Part shown: positions 10,828 through 20,841 of the stretch, piece by piece
How the letters are laid out: every line of letters begins with the position of its first letter
How positions within the stretch are numbered: position 1 is the first letter of the stretch
Assembly (NCBI RefSeq): GCF_002261345.1
Contig: NZ_NEVT01000006.1
Coordinates: 930,001 to 994,000 of the forward strand
Length of the DNA: 64,000 nt
From: Bordetella genomosp. 2
GTDB lineage: Bacteria > Pseudomonadota > Gammaproteobacteria > Burkholderiales > Burkholderiaceae_B
Reading direction: 5' to 3'
Made by a program: the position numbers and the translations under genes
Notes under the pieces: generated by a model
The model's database searches: none
Seen by the model: only the letters and a program-made list of their open reading frames with translations
What the model was told of the DNA's origin: nothing

Positions 10828-13800
10828 TCAGAACCGGTACATCACCTTGAGCTGCCCGGCGTGGCTGGTCGCCTTGCTGGAGGCTTCGCCGTCGTATTGC
10901 AGGCGGAAATCCAGCCCCGAACGGGTGTTGACCTGCATGCCCACGCCGAAGCGGCCGATGACGCTGTCGCCCGGCAGCGCGGCATTGAAGGTGCCGGCGG
11001 CGCCCGGCGCGCCGCTCAAGCGCACGTCGGTGTTCCAGGAATCATCGCTCAGGAAGGAGGCGCCCGCGTACGCATAGGGCCGCAGCGTGGCGCCTTCCGG
11101 CAGGTCGACCCGGCCGCCGAATTCCAGCATCGGCGACAGCGCGAACAGGAACTGGTCGCTGCCATCCACCTCGAGGCTGAGGGCATCGCCGGACTCGGTG
11201 TAGCCGGACATGCGCGTATACAGCATGTCGAGGTCGACGTAGGGTTTCAGGTACAACTGCCGGTTCAGGCCGATATGGCGCGCGGCGCGCAGGCGCGCGC
11301 CCAGGCTGTAGACATCGGGGCTGCTGCTGGCCGAGGGCTCGTAGCCCGCGATCGCCAGGTTGCGCTCCATGTCGTACGAGGCGTAGCCGCCGCCCAGGCT
11401 TCCCGAAAACACCCAGGGGCCGGCCTGGCGCTTGAGCACCACGCCGACGTACCCGGCATCGCCGCTGCCGCTGGCGCGCCCGTCGCTGCCGCGCAGGTGA
11501 CTGTTCTGGTAGGCGACGGATGCGCCGATGAACCAGTCGGGACGGAACTCGAACTGGCCGCCGGCCTGGTACGTGGTGCTGTTGTAGGAAAAGCCGGAAT
11601 ATCCGTCGTGCGCGTCCTGGTCGGTGCGCCGCGTGGACGCCTGGCCCCAGACGCAATCGCGCTCACGTCCCTGGGTGTCGCCGCCGTCCATCGCCGGGCA
11701 CGACATCATGTTGCTGGTAAAGCGCGTCATGCCCGCCGCCATCTGCGCGGCCGGCGCCAGCGTCACGCCGGGCGACAGGTCCGACAGGCGGTCGCTGTAG
11801 GCGCTGCCGCCCTGCCGGGAAGCCTGGTCAAGGCTGGCGAACAGCGGCGCGAGCGCCGCGCTGCCGCCGGCATCCCAGCTGTGCTGCAGATGGTCCGCGA
11901 TGCGGCTCTGGTTGCCTTCCAGGCCCATGGCGGTCGCGTTGAAGTCGGCGCCGCCGACGCTGATCCGGTAGTCCTGGCCCGCCTTGCGCAGGTCATAGTC
12001 GAATACCGGCGAGTCGTAGGCCTCGGGCATGCCGGAGGCCGCGCCCTCGACGCGCAGCACGGTAAGCTCGCGGCCGGGCAGCAGGCTGACGGGCGCGGCA
12101 TCGACCACCCCGCCGAGCCGCGCGTCGCCCTGCACCACCATGCGGGCGGCGCGCATCTGCGCGAAATCCACTTCGCTGCGCAGCACGCCGCTGTCCGACT
12201 GGGAAAAATCGCCGGCCACGGTAAGGCGGTCATACCTGCCGCTGCGCCCTACCTGCAGCAGTCCGGCATTGTCGACGTGAGCCTGGTAGAGGAGCGCGTC
12301 CGACAACACCCCCGTGCGGCGATTGTCGAGCGTGGCATACGCGGATGGCGCCACCGCGACATCCGCGCTCATCACTACATCGCCCGCGACCTGGCCCGCG
12401 TTGCTGACGATGGGACTGACCGAGGTCGCGTACGGGTCGTAGCGCACCGCGGTATTGGACAGCGCCGACACGAGCGCGCCTTCCTGGATGTCGACCACAT
12501 TCGCGTTGCCATTCATGACCCAGATGCCGACGCCGTCGCCCGACCCGCCCTGCACCGTGTTGTTGACGTTGACCTTGATGCTGCCGGTGCCTCCCGGCCC
12601 GACGCTCTGCGCCAGGATGCCGATGCCGCCGTCGCCGGTCGCCGCCACGGTGCCATCCACGGTCACCGTTACATCGTCCGACACCGCGCCGCCGCTGGTG
12701 CCCGGACTGGTGGTGCCGGCGAAGCCGCCATCGAGGAAACCGCTCAGGCCGCCGCTGCCGCCGATAGACTGCGCCACGACGCCGATGGCGTTGGCGCCGT
12801 CGACCCGCACCTGGAATCCGCTCTGGATGGCCACCGCGACCGTGCCGCCGTTGCCGCCATCGACATTGCCGGTGCTGGACGCCACGCCGCTGCTGTTCGG
12901 GTTAATCGCCTGGCTGATATCGCCGACAATGCCGCCGCCGCCACCGATCGACTGGGCGACAATGCCATGAGCGCCCGCGCCATGCGTATGCAGGGTGCCG
13001 TTGGACAGCGTCACGGCGACGGCCGCGCCATGGCCAACCGCCGGGGAGTTGTAGCCGAGCACGATGCTGTCCAGCGTGTCGGCGGGGCCCGCCGTCGCCA
13101 GGCCGCCGCCGCCGCCGATGGACTGGGCGATGATGCCGATGGAACGCGCGCCGGCCGTCTGGATCATGCCGCCCGTGTTCAACGTGACCGTTCCGCCACT
13201 GCCCGAATTGCCCTCGGCGCCGTTCAGGGCCAGGTTGACCGACGATGCCGCATTGCCGGCCGCCATGGTGACGATGCCGCCGCCACCGCCGATCGATTGC
13301 GCGATCAGGGCATGGGCATCGTCGCCCGCGGTCGACAGCGCCGCCCAGCTGGCGGCCAGCATATCGATCGACCCGCCGTCGCCCCAACCGTTGCCTACGT
13401 GGATGTTCGTCATCGTGGCCGGGCCCGCCGTCGCCATGCCGCCGCCGCCGCCGATCGATTGCAGGACCATGGCGTGCGCGCCATAGCCGGCGGTGTTCGA
13501 CGAACTGCCGTCATTGCTGTCGTCCAGCACCAGCGTGATGGCGCCGCCGGCGCTGGCGGCCGCCTGGTCGGCCCCGCCCAGCTGCACGGTCGTGTCGGAC
13601 GAGCCGGGCGCCGCCGCGAATATGCCGCCCAGGCCGCCTCCGCCGCCGATCGATTGCACGACGACCCCGTCGGCGAAATCGCCGTCGGTGCTGACATGCG
13701 CGGCGATGCGGGCCGGGTCGCTGGCCGTCCCGATGGCGCCGCCATTGCCTGACGCCGCCATGCTGCCCAAGGTGAGGGTCGTGGAACCGACCGATGCCGG

Positions 13801-16800
13801 CCCGCCAGCCACCCCCGCCAGCCCGCCGCCGCCGCCGATGCTCTGCACCACCAGGCCATCGGCGCCGGCGCCCGCTGTCTGGATGATGCCGTCCGCCTGC
13901 AGGTCGATCTGGCCGCCGGAGCCCGGCGTGGCCGACGCATGGCTGCCGCCCAACTGCACATCGACGACGCCGGTCGGGGCACCGGCCACGCCGATCCCGC
14001 CGCCGCCGCCGATCGACTGGGCCACCACGCCATAGGCGCGCTCGCCCTGGGTGGCGACCACCAGGCCTTGATCCGTGCTCAGCGTGACGCCGTTGCCCAC
14101 GCCCTCCAGCGCCCCGCCCACCACCATGTCGAGGTCGGTCAGGTCGTGGCCATCGAGGGCCAGGACGCCGCCCACGCCGCCGCCGCCGCCGATCGACTGC
14201 GCGACCAGGCCCGCCGCGTCCGCCCCCGCCGTATAGACAGACTGGGCCTGCGCTTGCAGGTCGATCACGCCGCCGTTGCCGCCGACGCTGTCGGACGCCT
14301 GGGGATTGATCCAGCCGCCTACCTGGATGGCGACGGCCGAGTCGGCGGCCACGCCGGTGCCCAGCCCGCCGCCGGCCCCGATCGATTGCGCCAGCACGCC
14401 ATAGGCGCCGGCCGCGGCGGTCTGGATGCCGCTGCCCTCATTGGCCTGCAGGGTGACATCGACGGCGGCGCCATTGCCGCTCGCATTGCCCCCGGCGCCC
14501 ACGCTGATCTTGCTGCCCAGGCATCCGGAACCGCTGCTGCCAGGGGCGCACGTGCCGGAGGGGTTGGCCGCCAGGCCGCCATGCCCGGTACCGCCGCCGC
14601 CGCCGATCGACTGGGCCAGCAGCCCGACCGACCAGCGTCCCTGGGTAAGCAGCTTGCCGTTGCTCATCACGCTGACCGCGGCATGCGAATCGGGATTGAC
14701 GCTGCTGCCGCTGACCCGGTCGGAGCCCTGCCCGCCGCCCACCGTGACCGCATGGGCGATTTCGTCCAGCGGGGCCGCGGCCAGCGGCTCTTGATGCAGG
14801 CTGGTGCCGGCGATCCCCCCACCGCCGCCGATGGACTGCGCCACCAGGGCGTGCGACCAGTCGCCGTGGGTCGCGGTCTGGCCGCCGGTCGACACCGACA
14901 CTCCGCCGCCGTCGCCGCCCGCGCCGGCCGAGCCGCCCAGCGTGAGCGAATACACGCCCTTGTGCACCTGGGCGAGGGAAGTGGAACTCGCCGAACTGGC
15001 CAGGCCGCCGCCGCCGCCGATGGACTGCACGATCACGCCGGCCGAGAAGTCTCCATAAGTGGCGATGAGGTATTGGCCCTGCACGGAGGCCAGCCCACCG
15101 GCGCCGCCATCGCCGCCCGCGCCGCCAACGCTGAGGTCCACCGAATAATTGGCGCCCGCCTTGGTGCGGGCCGGATCGCCGAGGCCGCCCAACCCGCCGC
15201 CGCCGCCGATGGACTGCGCCAGCATGCCAGTGGCGTAATCCCCGACGGTCTGGATGCGGGTCGCGGCGCAATTGCCGTCGCTGCACACGCCGACGGTGCC
15301 GCCATCGCCGCCGTTGCCGCCCGCGCCGCCCACCAGCAAGTCCGCCTGGAACGTCAGCATCGATGTCTCGCCGCCGCCGCCCTGGGCCGTGCCGCCGGCT
15401 CCGCCGCCGCCGCCGATGGATTGCAGGACCACGCCGTGGGCCTGGTCGCCATAGGTATACACGCCGCCGCTGTTGCCGGTGTCCTGCCGGGAAGTGAACT
15501 TGACCGTGCCGCCCGCGCTGCCCTCGCCGCCGCCGCCGCCGATACCGGCACCGATGCTGACAATTGCGCGCGTGGCCAGGGTACCAGTGCCGCCCTGGCC
15601 GCCGCCGCCGCCAATCGACTGGCCGAGCACGCCGTAGGCGGCATAGCCCTGGGTCTGCACGACCGACTGGTCCGCCAGCCAGATCTCGACCGCGCCGCCC
15701 GTGCCTCCCGAGCCGCCGGCGCCGCCGACCGACACATTGGCGGCCACGCTCTGGATGCTGGTGCCGGACGTGCTGGCGCCGCCGGCCCCGCCGCCGCCGC
15801 CGATCGATTGCACGACGATGCCGTCGGCATAATCGCCGCTGGTCAGGATGGAGCCGTAGTGCGTCGCGGAGGCCGAGCCGCCCACGCCGCCGGAGCCGCC
15901 CTTGCCGCCGACCTGCACATTGAGCGAGCCGCTGAACGCCACCGGGCTGTACTGCTGCTCGCGCGCATTCAGGGTACGAATCGCGTTGGACACCACATCG
16001 AGCGTATCGCCATCGTCGGCGCCCATCGAGCCGCCCAGGCCGCCGCCGCCGCCGATGGACTGCACAACGATGCCGTCGCCGTCGCGCCCCGAGGTCTGGA
16101 CCAGGCCGTAGTTCGCCACCGAGGCGGCGCCGCCGGTGCCGCCCGTGCCGCCCGTCATGCCTACGCCCACGCTGACGGATGCCGATGGCAACTTGACGTC
16201 GCCGACCGAGCCGCTTGCGCCCAGCGAGGCGCTGGTGCCCTGGCCAGTGCCCCCGCCGCCACCGATCGACTGCGCCAGGATACCCTTGGACCCGGCGCCG
16301 TCGGTGACGATCGCGGCGTCGTAATAAGCCGTGGCCTGGCTGGACCCGCCGTGTCCGCCGGAACCGCCCTGCCCGCCCACCTGCACGGCGGCGTTGATAT
16401 TGAGCGTGGTGTCGAGGGTGAACGCGTAGGTGTCGGCGGTGCCGCCGTCGCCGCCGCCGCCGCCAACGGACTGCACCAGCACGCCATGCGAATAATCGCC
16501 ATGGGTAGCCAGCAGGGTCGATGCGGTGACGGGCGTGGCGCTGGAGCCGAGCGTCACCGCCGCGCCGCCACCGTCGCCGCCGGCGCACTGGCTGCCGCTG
16601 CGGCATTGGCCGCCCACCGCGGCCACCGCCTGCAGATTCACGGAGGTGGCATCGTCGGCCGCCGCCAGCGAGTAAATCGAGGCCGAGCCGCCATCGCCGC
16701 CACCGCCGCCCACCGACTGGGCATAGATGCCATGGGAAAACTGGCCATAAGTGGTGACGTCGGTGTCGGACACCGTCAATTGCACTTGGCCGGCTCCGGA

Positions 16801-19530
16801 CCCGCTGCCGCCGGACCCGCCCACCGCCACGCCCAGGTCAATGTCGACCGAGGTTTCTTCGTCCACGGGAATGGGCAGCCCGAGGATCAACCCCTGGTCC
16901 ACCACATTGCCGCCCGAGCCTCCGCCGCCGCCGATGGACTGCGCCAGGATGCCGACGGCGTCGCTGCCGGATGCGTCGGCCGAGCCGGTAGTGATGCTCG
17001 ACGAGCCGATGGTGGCGGAGATGTCGCCGCCGGCGCCGCCCGCGCCGCCCTTGCCGCCGACGTCGGCGGAAATCGACAAGCCGAGGGCGACCGAATCGGC
17101 GCGCACGCCGCCGCCCGCGCCGCCACCGCCGCCGATCGACTGCAGCATGATGCCGCGGGCGCCGCTGCCCGCGGTGCGGATGTCGAGATTCTGCCAGCCG
17201 AAATTCACGTGGCCGCCCGAACCGCCATGGCTGCCCGACCCGCCCACCGACATGGTCAGGGCATTCAGGCCGGCGCTGGCGACCGCGCCGCCCGCCCCGC
17301 CGCCGCCGCCGATCGATTGCGCGAGAATGCCGTGGGCATGCAAGCCGCCCGTCTGGATGGTGGCCGGCGCCGCGCCGCTGAACAGGATGTCGCCGCCATT
17401 GCCCGCCGCGCCGCCGGCGCCGCCTATGCCGAAAGCGACCCCCGCGTCGACATCGAGCACGTCGCCGCCGTTGCCGCCGCCGCCGCCGATCGACTGCGCC
17501 AGGATGCCGTACGAAAAAGCGCCCGCGGTGGTAATGGCGCCCAGCTCGCCGGCGAAATCCAGCGTGCCGCCGTTGCCGCCGGCCGCGCCTTGGCCGCCCA
17601 CGCTGAATATCCCGGCCGAGCCGCCGGCATTGCCGCCGCCGCCGCCGATCGACTGCGCGCTGATCCCGACGGCGGCGTCGCCCGAGGTCGTGATGGTGCC
17701 GAGATTCTGCACCGTCACCCCCGCGCCACTGGTCTCGACCTGGCTGCCCGGATTGCCGCCGACCGAGATGGCGCCGCCCGCCGCCCCCGCATTGCCGCCG
17801 CCGCCGGCCACCGACATGGCCACGATGCCGGACGCGCCGTAGCCGGAGGTCTGGATCGTGCCGGTATTCGTCACGGTAACGGTGCCGGTGTTGCCGCCGA
17901 TGCCGCCGTCACCGCCCACCTGGACGACCAGCCCGTCGGCCACGCCGCCCGCGCCGCCTCCCCCGGAAATCGACTGTGCGTCCAGCCCGTAGGCGAAGTC
18001 TCCCGAGGTGACGATATGCCCGGCCTGGTTGACGGTCACCGCGCCCGCGTCGCCGCCCTGGCCGCCATTGCCGCCGGCCCCGCCCAGCACGTCGACGAAA
18101 TCGCCGCCGGCGCCGCCGCCGCCGCCGAGCGACCAGGCCACCACCCCGCTGGAAAAATGCCCCGAGGTGACAATGGATGCGCCCGCGTCCGTGGTGACGT
18201 TCACCGTGCCGGCCTTGCCGCCGACGCCGCCGCCGCCCGCCTCCCCGACGACTCCGCCGGCCGAATCGCCATCGCCGCCGAAGCCGCCGCGCGACATGGC
18301 CAGCACGCCGAAGGTGGAGTCGCCGGTGGTGCTCAAGGTGTAGCCGGCCTGCGTCGTGGGCGCCAGCAGATGAACCTCGACCGCGCCCGCCTGCCCGCCG
18401 GTGCCGCCGGTATTGCCTTCCGGGCCCTTGCCGCCCTGGCCGCCGGCCGAGCGCGCCAGGATCGCCGCGCCGCTGGCTCCGCTCACATCGATGTCGATAT
18501 CGCTGGAGACATTTACCGTGACAGGGCCGCCGGTGCCGCCGCTGCCGCCGGGGTCCGAATCGTCCTGGGAATCGAACCCGGCGGCGCCTTCGGACAAGGC
18601 CCGGATGCCGTACACGGAGGAACCGGAATCCGCCTCGGCCGCGATCTTGAGCAAGCCGCCCGTATGCTCGACCGTCACGGAGCCAGCCGTGCCCGCATTG
18701 CCGTTGTACTGCCCGCCGGCCCCGGACTTGGATTCGGCGCGCAGCGCCGACACCATGCTGCCGTTGGTGATCTGCAGCGCGCCGCTGCCCCCGCCGGCGA
18801 TCGAGTCCCCCATGAAAATGAGGGAGCCGCTGTTGCTGACGGCCACCAGGCCGCCCGCGCCGCCGGTGCCGCCCCGTTGATCGTCGATGGCGCCGGAATT
18901 CTGGTGACCGCCCGTTCCGCCGGTGGCGTTCGCGAACACCCCCGACATGTCCTGGCTGATGACGCCCGCGACGTGGAAATCGGCCTGCGCGGAAATGGTG
19001 ACCTGCACCGGGCCGGCGCCGCCGCCGTTGCCCCCGTTCGAATCGTTGTTCTTGTTGTCGGTCGAGCCGCTGCCGCCGATGCTCTGGGCGAACATCACCG
19101 CGGCCGTCTGCGGGCTGCCGTTGCCCACCACCAGGTTCACTTCGCTGCCGCTGGTCATGGTGACGGCCCCGCCGGAACCAGCCGCATTGTCGTCATGCCC
19201 GCTGCCGCCGGTCGACTGCATGTACATGACGCCGCGCCAGTCGTTCGCGGTGCCGCCGGAGGCGGCCGGATCCAGGTTGAATATCGCGCCCTGGGCATCC
19301 ATTTCCACATTGCTGCCGTTGTGCGCGGGCTCCTGGTCATTCTGGCCGGCGGTCGACAGGCCCTGCGCCTCTGTGTACACCTGCCCATTGTCGAGCGTGA
19401 CGCAGAGCGCCCCGGGGTCCTCGCAAGCCGCCGCGCCGGAGGGGGCCAGGGTGCCGGCTGACAACGCCCCTGCCAGCATGGAGGCATGCCACACGCTGCG
19501 CGTCTTGTCGTGCGCGGAATATCGGCTCAT
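10828..19530 (-). CDS. Giant Gly-rich repeat autotransporter (type Va secretion)
   Basis: A 2900-residue surface or secreted autotransporter. A signal peptide of about 35 residues ends SGAAA before CEDPG. The passenger is a long parallel beta-helix built of units of roughly 60-90 residues, each ending in a hallmark (I/V)xxQSIGGGGGxGG. I count 22 exact QSIGGGGG copies plus about ten variants (QSVGGGGG, QSIGAGGG, WSLGGGGG and similar). The barrel is the last 280 or so residues, from CVWGQAST through alternating amphipathic strands to the terminal LKVMYRF with C-terminal Phe, the BAM recognition signature. Such passengers usually act in adhesion or biofilm, but the specific role is unknown. It is monocistronic, with a possible two-site operator about 70-100 bases upstream. 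Confidence 0.93.
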   Translation of the reverse strand: MSRYSAHDKTRSVWHASMLAGALSAGTLAPSGAAACEDPGALCVTLDNGQVYTEAQGLSTAGQNDQEPAHNGSNVEMDAQGAIFNLDPAASGGTANDWRGVMYMQSTGGSGHDDNAAGSGGAVTMTSGSEVNLVVGNGSPQTAAVMFAQSIGGSGSTDNKNNDSNGGNGGGAGPVQVTISAQADFHVAGVISQDMSGVFANATGGTGGHQNSGAIDDQRGGTGGAGGLVAVSNSGSLIFMGDSIAGGGSGALQITNGSMVSALRAESKSGAGGQYNGNAGTAGSVTVEHTGGLLKIAAEADSGSSVYGIRALSEGAAGFDSQDDSDPGGSGGTGGPVTVNVSSDIDIDVSGASGAAILARSAGGQGGKGPEGNTGGTGGQAGAVEVHLLAPTTQAGYTLSTTGDSTFGVLAMSRGGFGGDGDSAGGVVGEAGGGGVGGKAGTVNVTTDAGASIVTSGHFSSGVVAWSLGGGGGAGGDFVDVLGGAGGNGGQGGDAGAVTVNQAGHIVTSGDFAYGLDAQSISGGGGAGGVADGLVVQVGGDGGIGGNTGTVTVTNTGTIQTSGYGASGIVAMSVAGGGGNAGAAGGAISVGGNPGSQVETSGAGVTVQNLGTITTSGDAAVGISAQSIGGGGGNAGGSAGIFSVGGQGAAGGNGGTLDFAGELGAITTAGAFSYGILAQSIGGGGGNGGDVLDVDAGVAFGIGGAGGAAGNGGDILFSGAAPATIQTGGLHAHGILAQSIGGGGGAGGAVASAGLNALTMSVGGSGSHGGSGGHVNFGWQNLDIRTAGSGARGIMLQSIGGGGGAGGGVRADSVALGLSISADVGGKGGAGGAGGDISATIGSSSITTGSADASGSDAVGILAQSIGGGGGSGGNVVDQGLILGLPIPVDEETSVDIDLGVAVGGSGGSGSGAGQVQLTVSDTDVTTYGQFSHGIYAQSVGGGGGDGGSASIYSLAAADDATSVNLQAVAAVGGQCRSGSQCAGGDGGGAAVTLGSSATPVTASTLLATHGDYSHGVLVQSVGGGGGDGGTADTYAFTLDTTLNINAAVQVGGQGGSGGHGGSSQATAYYDAAIVTDGAGSKGILAQSIGGGGGTGQGTSASLGASGSVGDVKLPSASVSVGVGMTGGTGGTGGAASVANYGLVQTSGRDGDGIVVQSIGGGGGLGGSMGADDGDTLDVVSNAIRTLNAREQQYSPVAFSGSLNVQVGGKGGSGGVGGSASATHYGSILTSGDYADGIVVQSIGGGGGAGGASTSGTSIQSVAANVSVGGAGGSGGTGGAVEIWLADQSVVQTQGYAAYGVLGQSIGGGGGQGGTGTLATRAIVSIGAGIGGGGGEGSAGGTVKFTSRQDTGNSGGVYTYGDQAHGVVLQSIGGGGGAGGTAQGGGGETSMLTFQADLLVGGAGGNGGDGGTVGVCSDGNCAATRIQTVGDYATGMLAQSIGGGGGLGGLGDPARTKAGANYSVDLSVGGAGGDGGAGGLASVQGQYLIATYGDFSAGVIVQSIGGGGGLASSASSTSLAQVHKGVYSLTLGGSAGAGGDGGGVSVSTGGQTATHGDWSHALVAQSIGGGGGIAGTSLHQEPLAAAPLDEIAHAVTVGGGQGSDRVSGSSVNPDSHAAVSVMSNGKLLTQGRWSVGLLAQSIGGGGGTGHGGLAANPSGTCAPGSSGSGCLGSKISVGAGGNASGNGAAVDVTLQANEGSGIQTAAAGAYGVLAQSIGAGGGLGTGVAADSAVAIQVGGWINPQASDSVGGNGGVIDLQAQAQSVYTAGADAAGLVAQSIGGGGGVGGVLALDGHDLTDLDMVVGGALEGVGNGVTLSTDQGLVVATQGERAYGVVAQSIGGGGGIGVAGAPTGVVDVQLGGSHASATPGSGGQIDLQADGIIQTAGAGADGLVVQSIGGGGGLAGVAGGPASVGSTTLTLGSMAASGNGGAIGTASDPARIAAHVSTDGDFADGVVVQSIGGGGGLGGIFAAAPGSSDTTVQLGGADQAAASAGGAITLVLDDSNDGSSSNTAGYGAHAMVLQSIGGGGGMATAGPATMTNIHVGNGWGDGGSIDMLAASWAALSTAGDDAHALIAQSIGGGGGIVTMAAGNAASSVNLALNGAEGNSGSGGTVTLNTGGMIQTAGARSIGIIAQSIGGGGGLATAGPADTLDSIVLGYNSPAVGHGAAVAVTLSNGTLHTHGAGAHGIVAQSIGGGGGIVGDISQAINPNSSGVASSTGNVDGGNGGTVAVAIQSGFQVRVDGANAIGVVAQSIGGSGGLSGFLDGGFAGTTSPGTSGGAVSDDVTVTVDGTVAATGDGGIGILAQSVGPGGTGSIKVNVNNTVQGGSGDGVGIWVMNGNANVVDIQEGALVSALSNTAVRYDPYATSVSPIVSNAGQVAGDVVMSADVAVAPSAYATLDNRRTGVLSDALLYQAHVDNAGLLQVGRSGRYDRLTVAGDFSQSDSGVLRSEVDFAQMRAARMVVQGDARLGGVVDAAPVSLLPGRELTVLRVEGAASGMPEAYDSPVFDYDLRKAGQDYRISVGGADFNATAMGLEGNQSRIADHLQHSWDAGGSAALAPLFASLDQASRQGGSAYSDRLSDLSPGVTLAPAAQMAAGMTRFTSNMMSCPAMDGGDTQGRERDCVWGQASTRRTDQDAHDGYSGFSYNSTTYQAGGQFEFRPDWFIGASVAYQNSHLRGSDGRASGSGDAGYVGVVLKRQAGPWVFSGSLGGGYASYDMERNLAIAGYEPSASSSPDVYSLGARLRAARHIGLNRQLYLKPYVDLDMLYTRMSGYTESGDALSLEVDGSDQFLFALSPMLEFGGRVDLPEGATLRPYAYAGASFLSDDSWNTDVRLSGAPGAAGTFNAALPGDSVIGRFGVGMQVNTRSGLDFRLQYDGEASSKATSHAGQLKVMYRF
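12700..18300 (-). repeat. Tandem QSIGGGGG-coding repeat tract
   Basis: Degenerate tandem repeats inside the autotransporter gene. The most constant core encodes AQSIGGGGG, which reads on the plus strand as (GCC)n-GAT(C/G)GA(C/T)TG. Spacing between cores varies from about 180 to 300 bases, so the units are diverged and not identical copies. Recombination between cores could change passenger length. Confidence 0.85.
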
Positions 19531-19597
19531 TGCGGATCCCCATCAGAAGAATATCCGCCCTGAATCTACCTACGCCGCATCATTTGTTGCGCAATTT

Positions 19598-19631
19598 TTC
19601 GATGAAATGCCCGTTTTGTTCGACGAAATGC
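19598..19631. promoter_or_regulatory. Twin TTCnnnGAA direct repeats upstream of the autotransporter
   Basis: TTCGATGAAATGC (19598-19610) and TTCGACGAAATGC (19619-19631) differ by one base, and each holds a TTC-N3-GAA mini-palindrome. Copies start 21 bp apart, two helical turns, and lie 68-101 bases upstream of the autotransporter ATG. This looks like a cooperative activator or repressor site. A BvgA-like role is possible but unproven. Confidence 0.45.
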
Positions 19632-19643
19632 TTCGGCGCGGCA

Positions 19644-19889
19644 TCATGCGCCGCTGCGCCGGGGCGAACCGGAACCCCCGGGCTGGCGCAGCGGCTGCAA
19701 CAGCCCGGCCAGGCCGTTGTGGTCCAGTTCGTGCATCAGCGCCAGCAGCCGGCCGATTTCCCCCGGCGGGAAGCCCTTGCGCGCGAACCAGGCCAGGTAC
19801 GGCCCGGGCAGGTCGGCGATGAGCCGGCCCTGGTACTTGCCGTAGGGCATTTCGCGGCTGACCAGCAGTTCAAGGTCGCGCGGGTTCAT
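19644..19889 (-). CDS. DUF3820 (QSregVF_b) family protein
   Basis: An 81-residue protein with the DUF3820 core MPYGKYQGRLIADLPGPYLAWFARKGFPPGEIGRLLALMHELDHNGL. Members are small, usually encoded beside housekeeping genes, and annotated as putative quorum-sensing-regulated virulence factors without firm biochemical function. The start MNPRDLELL is chosen because the domain begins there. The gene overlaps the end of the upstream Nudix gene by 20 bases, so the two are almost certainly co-transcribed. Confidence 0.85.
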   Translation of the reverse strand: MNPRDLELLVSREMPYGKYQGRLIADLPGPYLAWFARKGFPPGEIGRLLALMHELDHNGLAGLLQPLRQPGGSGSPRRSGA

Positions 19890-20472
19890 CGACGTCCTGC
19901 CAGTCGAGCGGCCAGCCATTTTGCAGCACGTTCTGCAGCCACAGCGTGCAGGCCAGCGTCTTGGAATCGGTGACCAGGCCGGCGCGGCACGCCTCGTACA
20001 GGTCGTGCGGGATGGCCGCGTGCGTGTCGAGGAATTCGTCCTGGTCCAGCCGGGCCGCGCCGGCGACCAGGCCGCGGGCGAAGAAAATGTGGATGACCTC
20101 GGTGGAATACGAGATCGCCAGGTGCATGGCGCCCGCCTTCGCCCACTGGCGGGCCGTGTAGCCGGTTTCCTCGAGCAGCTCGCGGCGGGCGCAGGCCAGC
20201 GGGTCTTCGCCCGGATCCAGCTTGCCGGCGGGGAATTCGGTCATGACGCGGCCCATGGGGTGCCGGTACTGGCGCTCCAGCAGCACCCGCCCGTCGTCCA
20301 GCAGCGGGATCACGACCACCGCGCCGGGATGCAGGATGTACTCGCGCTGGCCCAGGCGGCCGTCGGGCAGCCGCACGGTGTCGCGGCGCGCCTTCAGGAA
20401 AGTGCCCTCGAACAGGGTCTGGCTCTCGACCAGGGTCTCGATCAGGTGCGCGTCTTCGTCGGGTTCGATCAT
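19870..20472 (-). CDS. ADP-ribose pyrophosphatase-like Nudix hydrolase
   Basis: A 200-residue NUDIX hydrolase. The Nudix box lies at residues 83-105 (G83, E89, R97-E98, E101-E102, G104), fitting Gx5Ex7REUxEExGU with no deviation. The beta-rich N-terminal region (LFEGTFLKARRDTVRLPDG) and the RQYRHP motif are typical of ADP-ribose pyrophosphatases of the NudF/YffH type, which cleave ADP-ribose to AMP and ribose-5-phosphate. The DUF3820 gene overlaps its 3' end. Confidence 0.92.
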   Translation of the reverse strand: MIEPDEDAHLIETLVESQTLFEGTFLKARRDTVRLPDGRLGQREYILHPGAVVVIPLLDDGRVLLERQYRHPMGRVMTEFPAGKLDPGEDPLACARRELLEETGYTARQWAKAGAMHLAISYSTEVIHIFFARGLVAGAARLDQDEFLDTHAAIPHDLYEACRAGLVTDSKTLACTLWLQNVLQNGWPLDWQDVDEPARP

Positions 20473-20529
20473 GGCATGTGCGGCCGGCAGTGGAATCAGC
20501 CGGCCAGCTTACCATTCGCGCCGGCCCGG

Positions 20530-20841
20530 CTACTGCTGGCCGCGGCGCGCCTCGAGGTCCTTCAGGCAGGCGGCCACGCCGATCTGCAGCTGCTCGTTGC
20601 CGATGGCTTCGCGATCGACCTTGTTGCGGCAGCGCTGGTATTGCTCGATGCTTTGCGGCGTATCGCGCACGGCGGGCGCCGCGCCGGGCTGCGCCTGCTC
20701 GGTGATGCGCAGCGTCGACGGCGGCGACTTGCTGCCGTCGGTCGAGGGGAACGAGTATTCCTGCGCCGGCTGCGCCTGGGCCGCGCCCAGCGGGCCCAGC
20801 AGGCATGCCAGGGCAAGGCCGGAAATCGCGAATATCTTCAT
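20530..20841 (-). CDS. Small secreted protein of unknown function
   Basis: A 103-residue protein with a clear signal peptide (MKIFAISGLALACLLGPLGAAQA, cleaved before QPAQEY). The mature part of about 80 residues is hydrophilic, with two cysteines (QRCRNKV and VAACLKDLEARRG) that could form one disulfide. I recognise no family. The start MKIF is chosen because the signal peptide begins there. Its stop lies 57 bases from the Nudix start on the same strand, so it may lead that operon. Confidence 0.7.
   Translation of the reverse strand: MKIFAISGLALACLLGPLGAAQAQPAQEYSFPSTDGSKSPPSTLRITEQAQPGAAPAVRDTPQSIEQYQRCRNKVDREAIGNEQLQIGVAACLKDLEARRGQQ

Noticed and set aside
10717-13752. 1011-codon plus-strand frame opposite the autotransporter barrel end
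   Set aside because: Antisense of the barrel and repeat coding sequence; no start signal or homology pattern.
12700-18300. Possible CRISPR-like repeats
   Set aside because: The regular repeats are codons for QSIGGGGG in one continuous reading frame, and spacers are coding and variable in length.
13939-19461. 1840-codon open frame on the plus strand opposite the autotransporter
   Set aside because: It is the antisense of the GC-rich repeats, has no family resemblance, and its Ala/Arg/Gly-rich content follows from the GCC repeats of the real gene.
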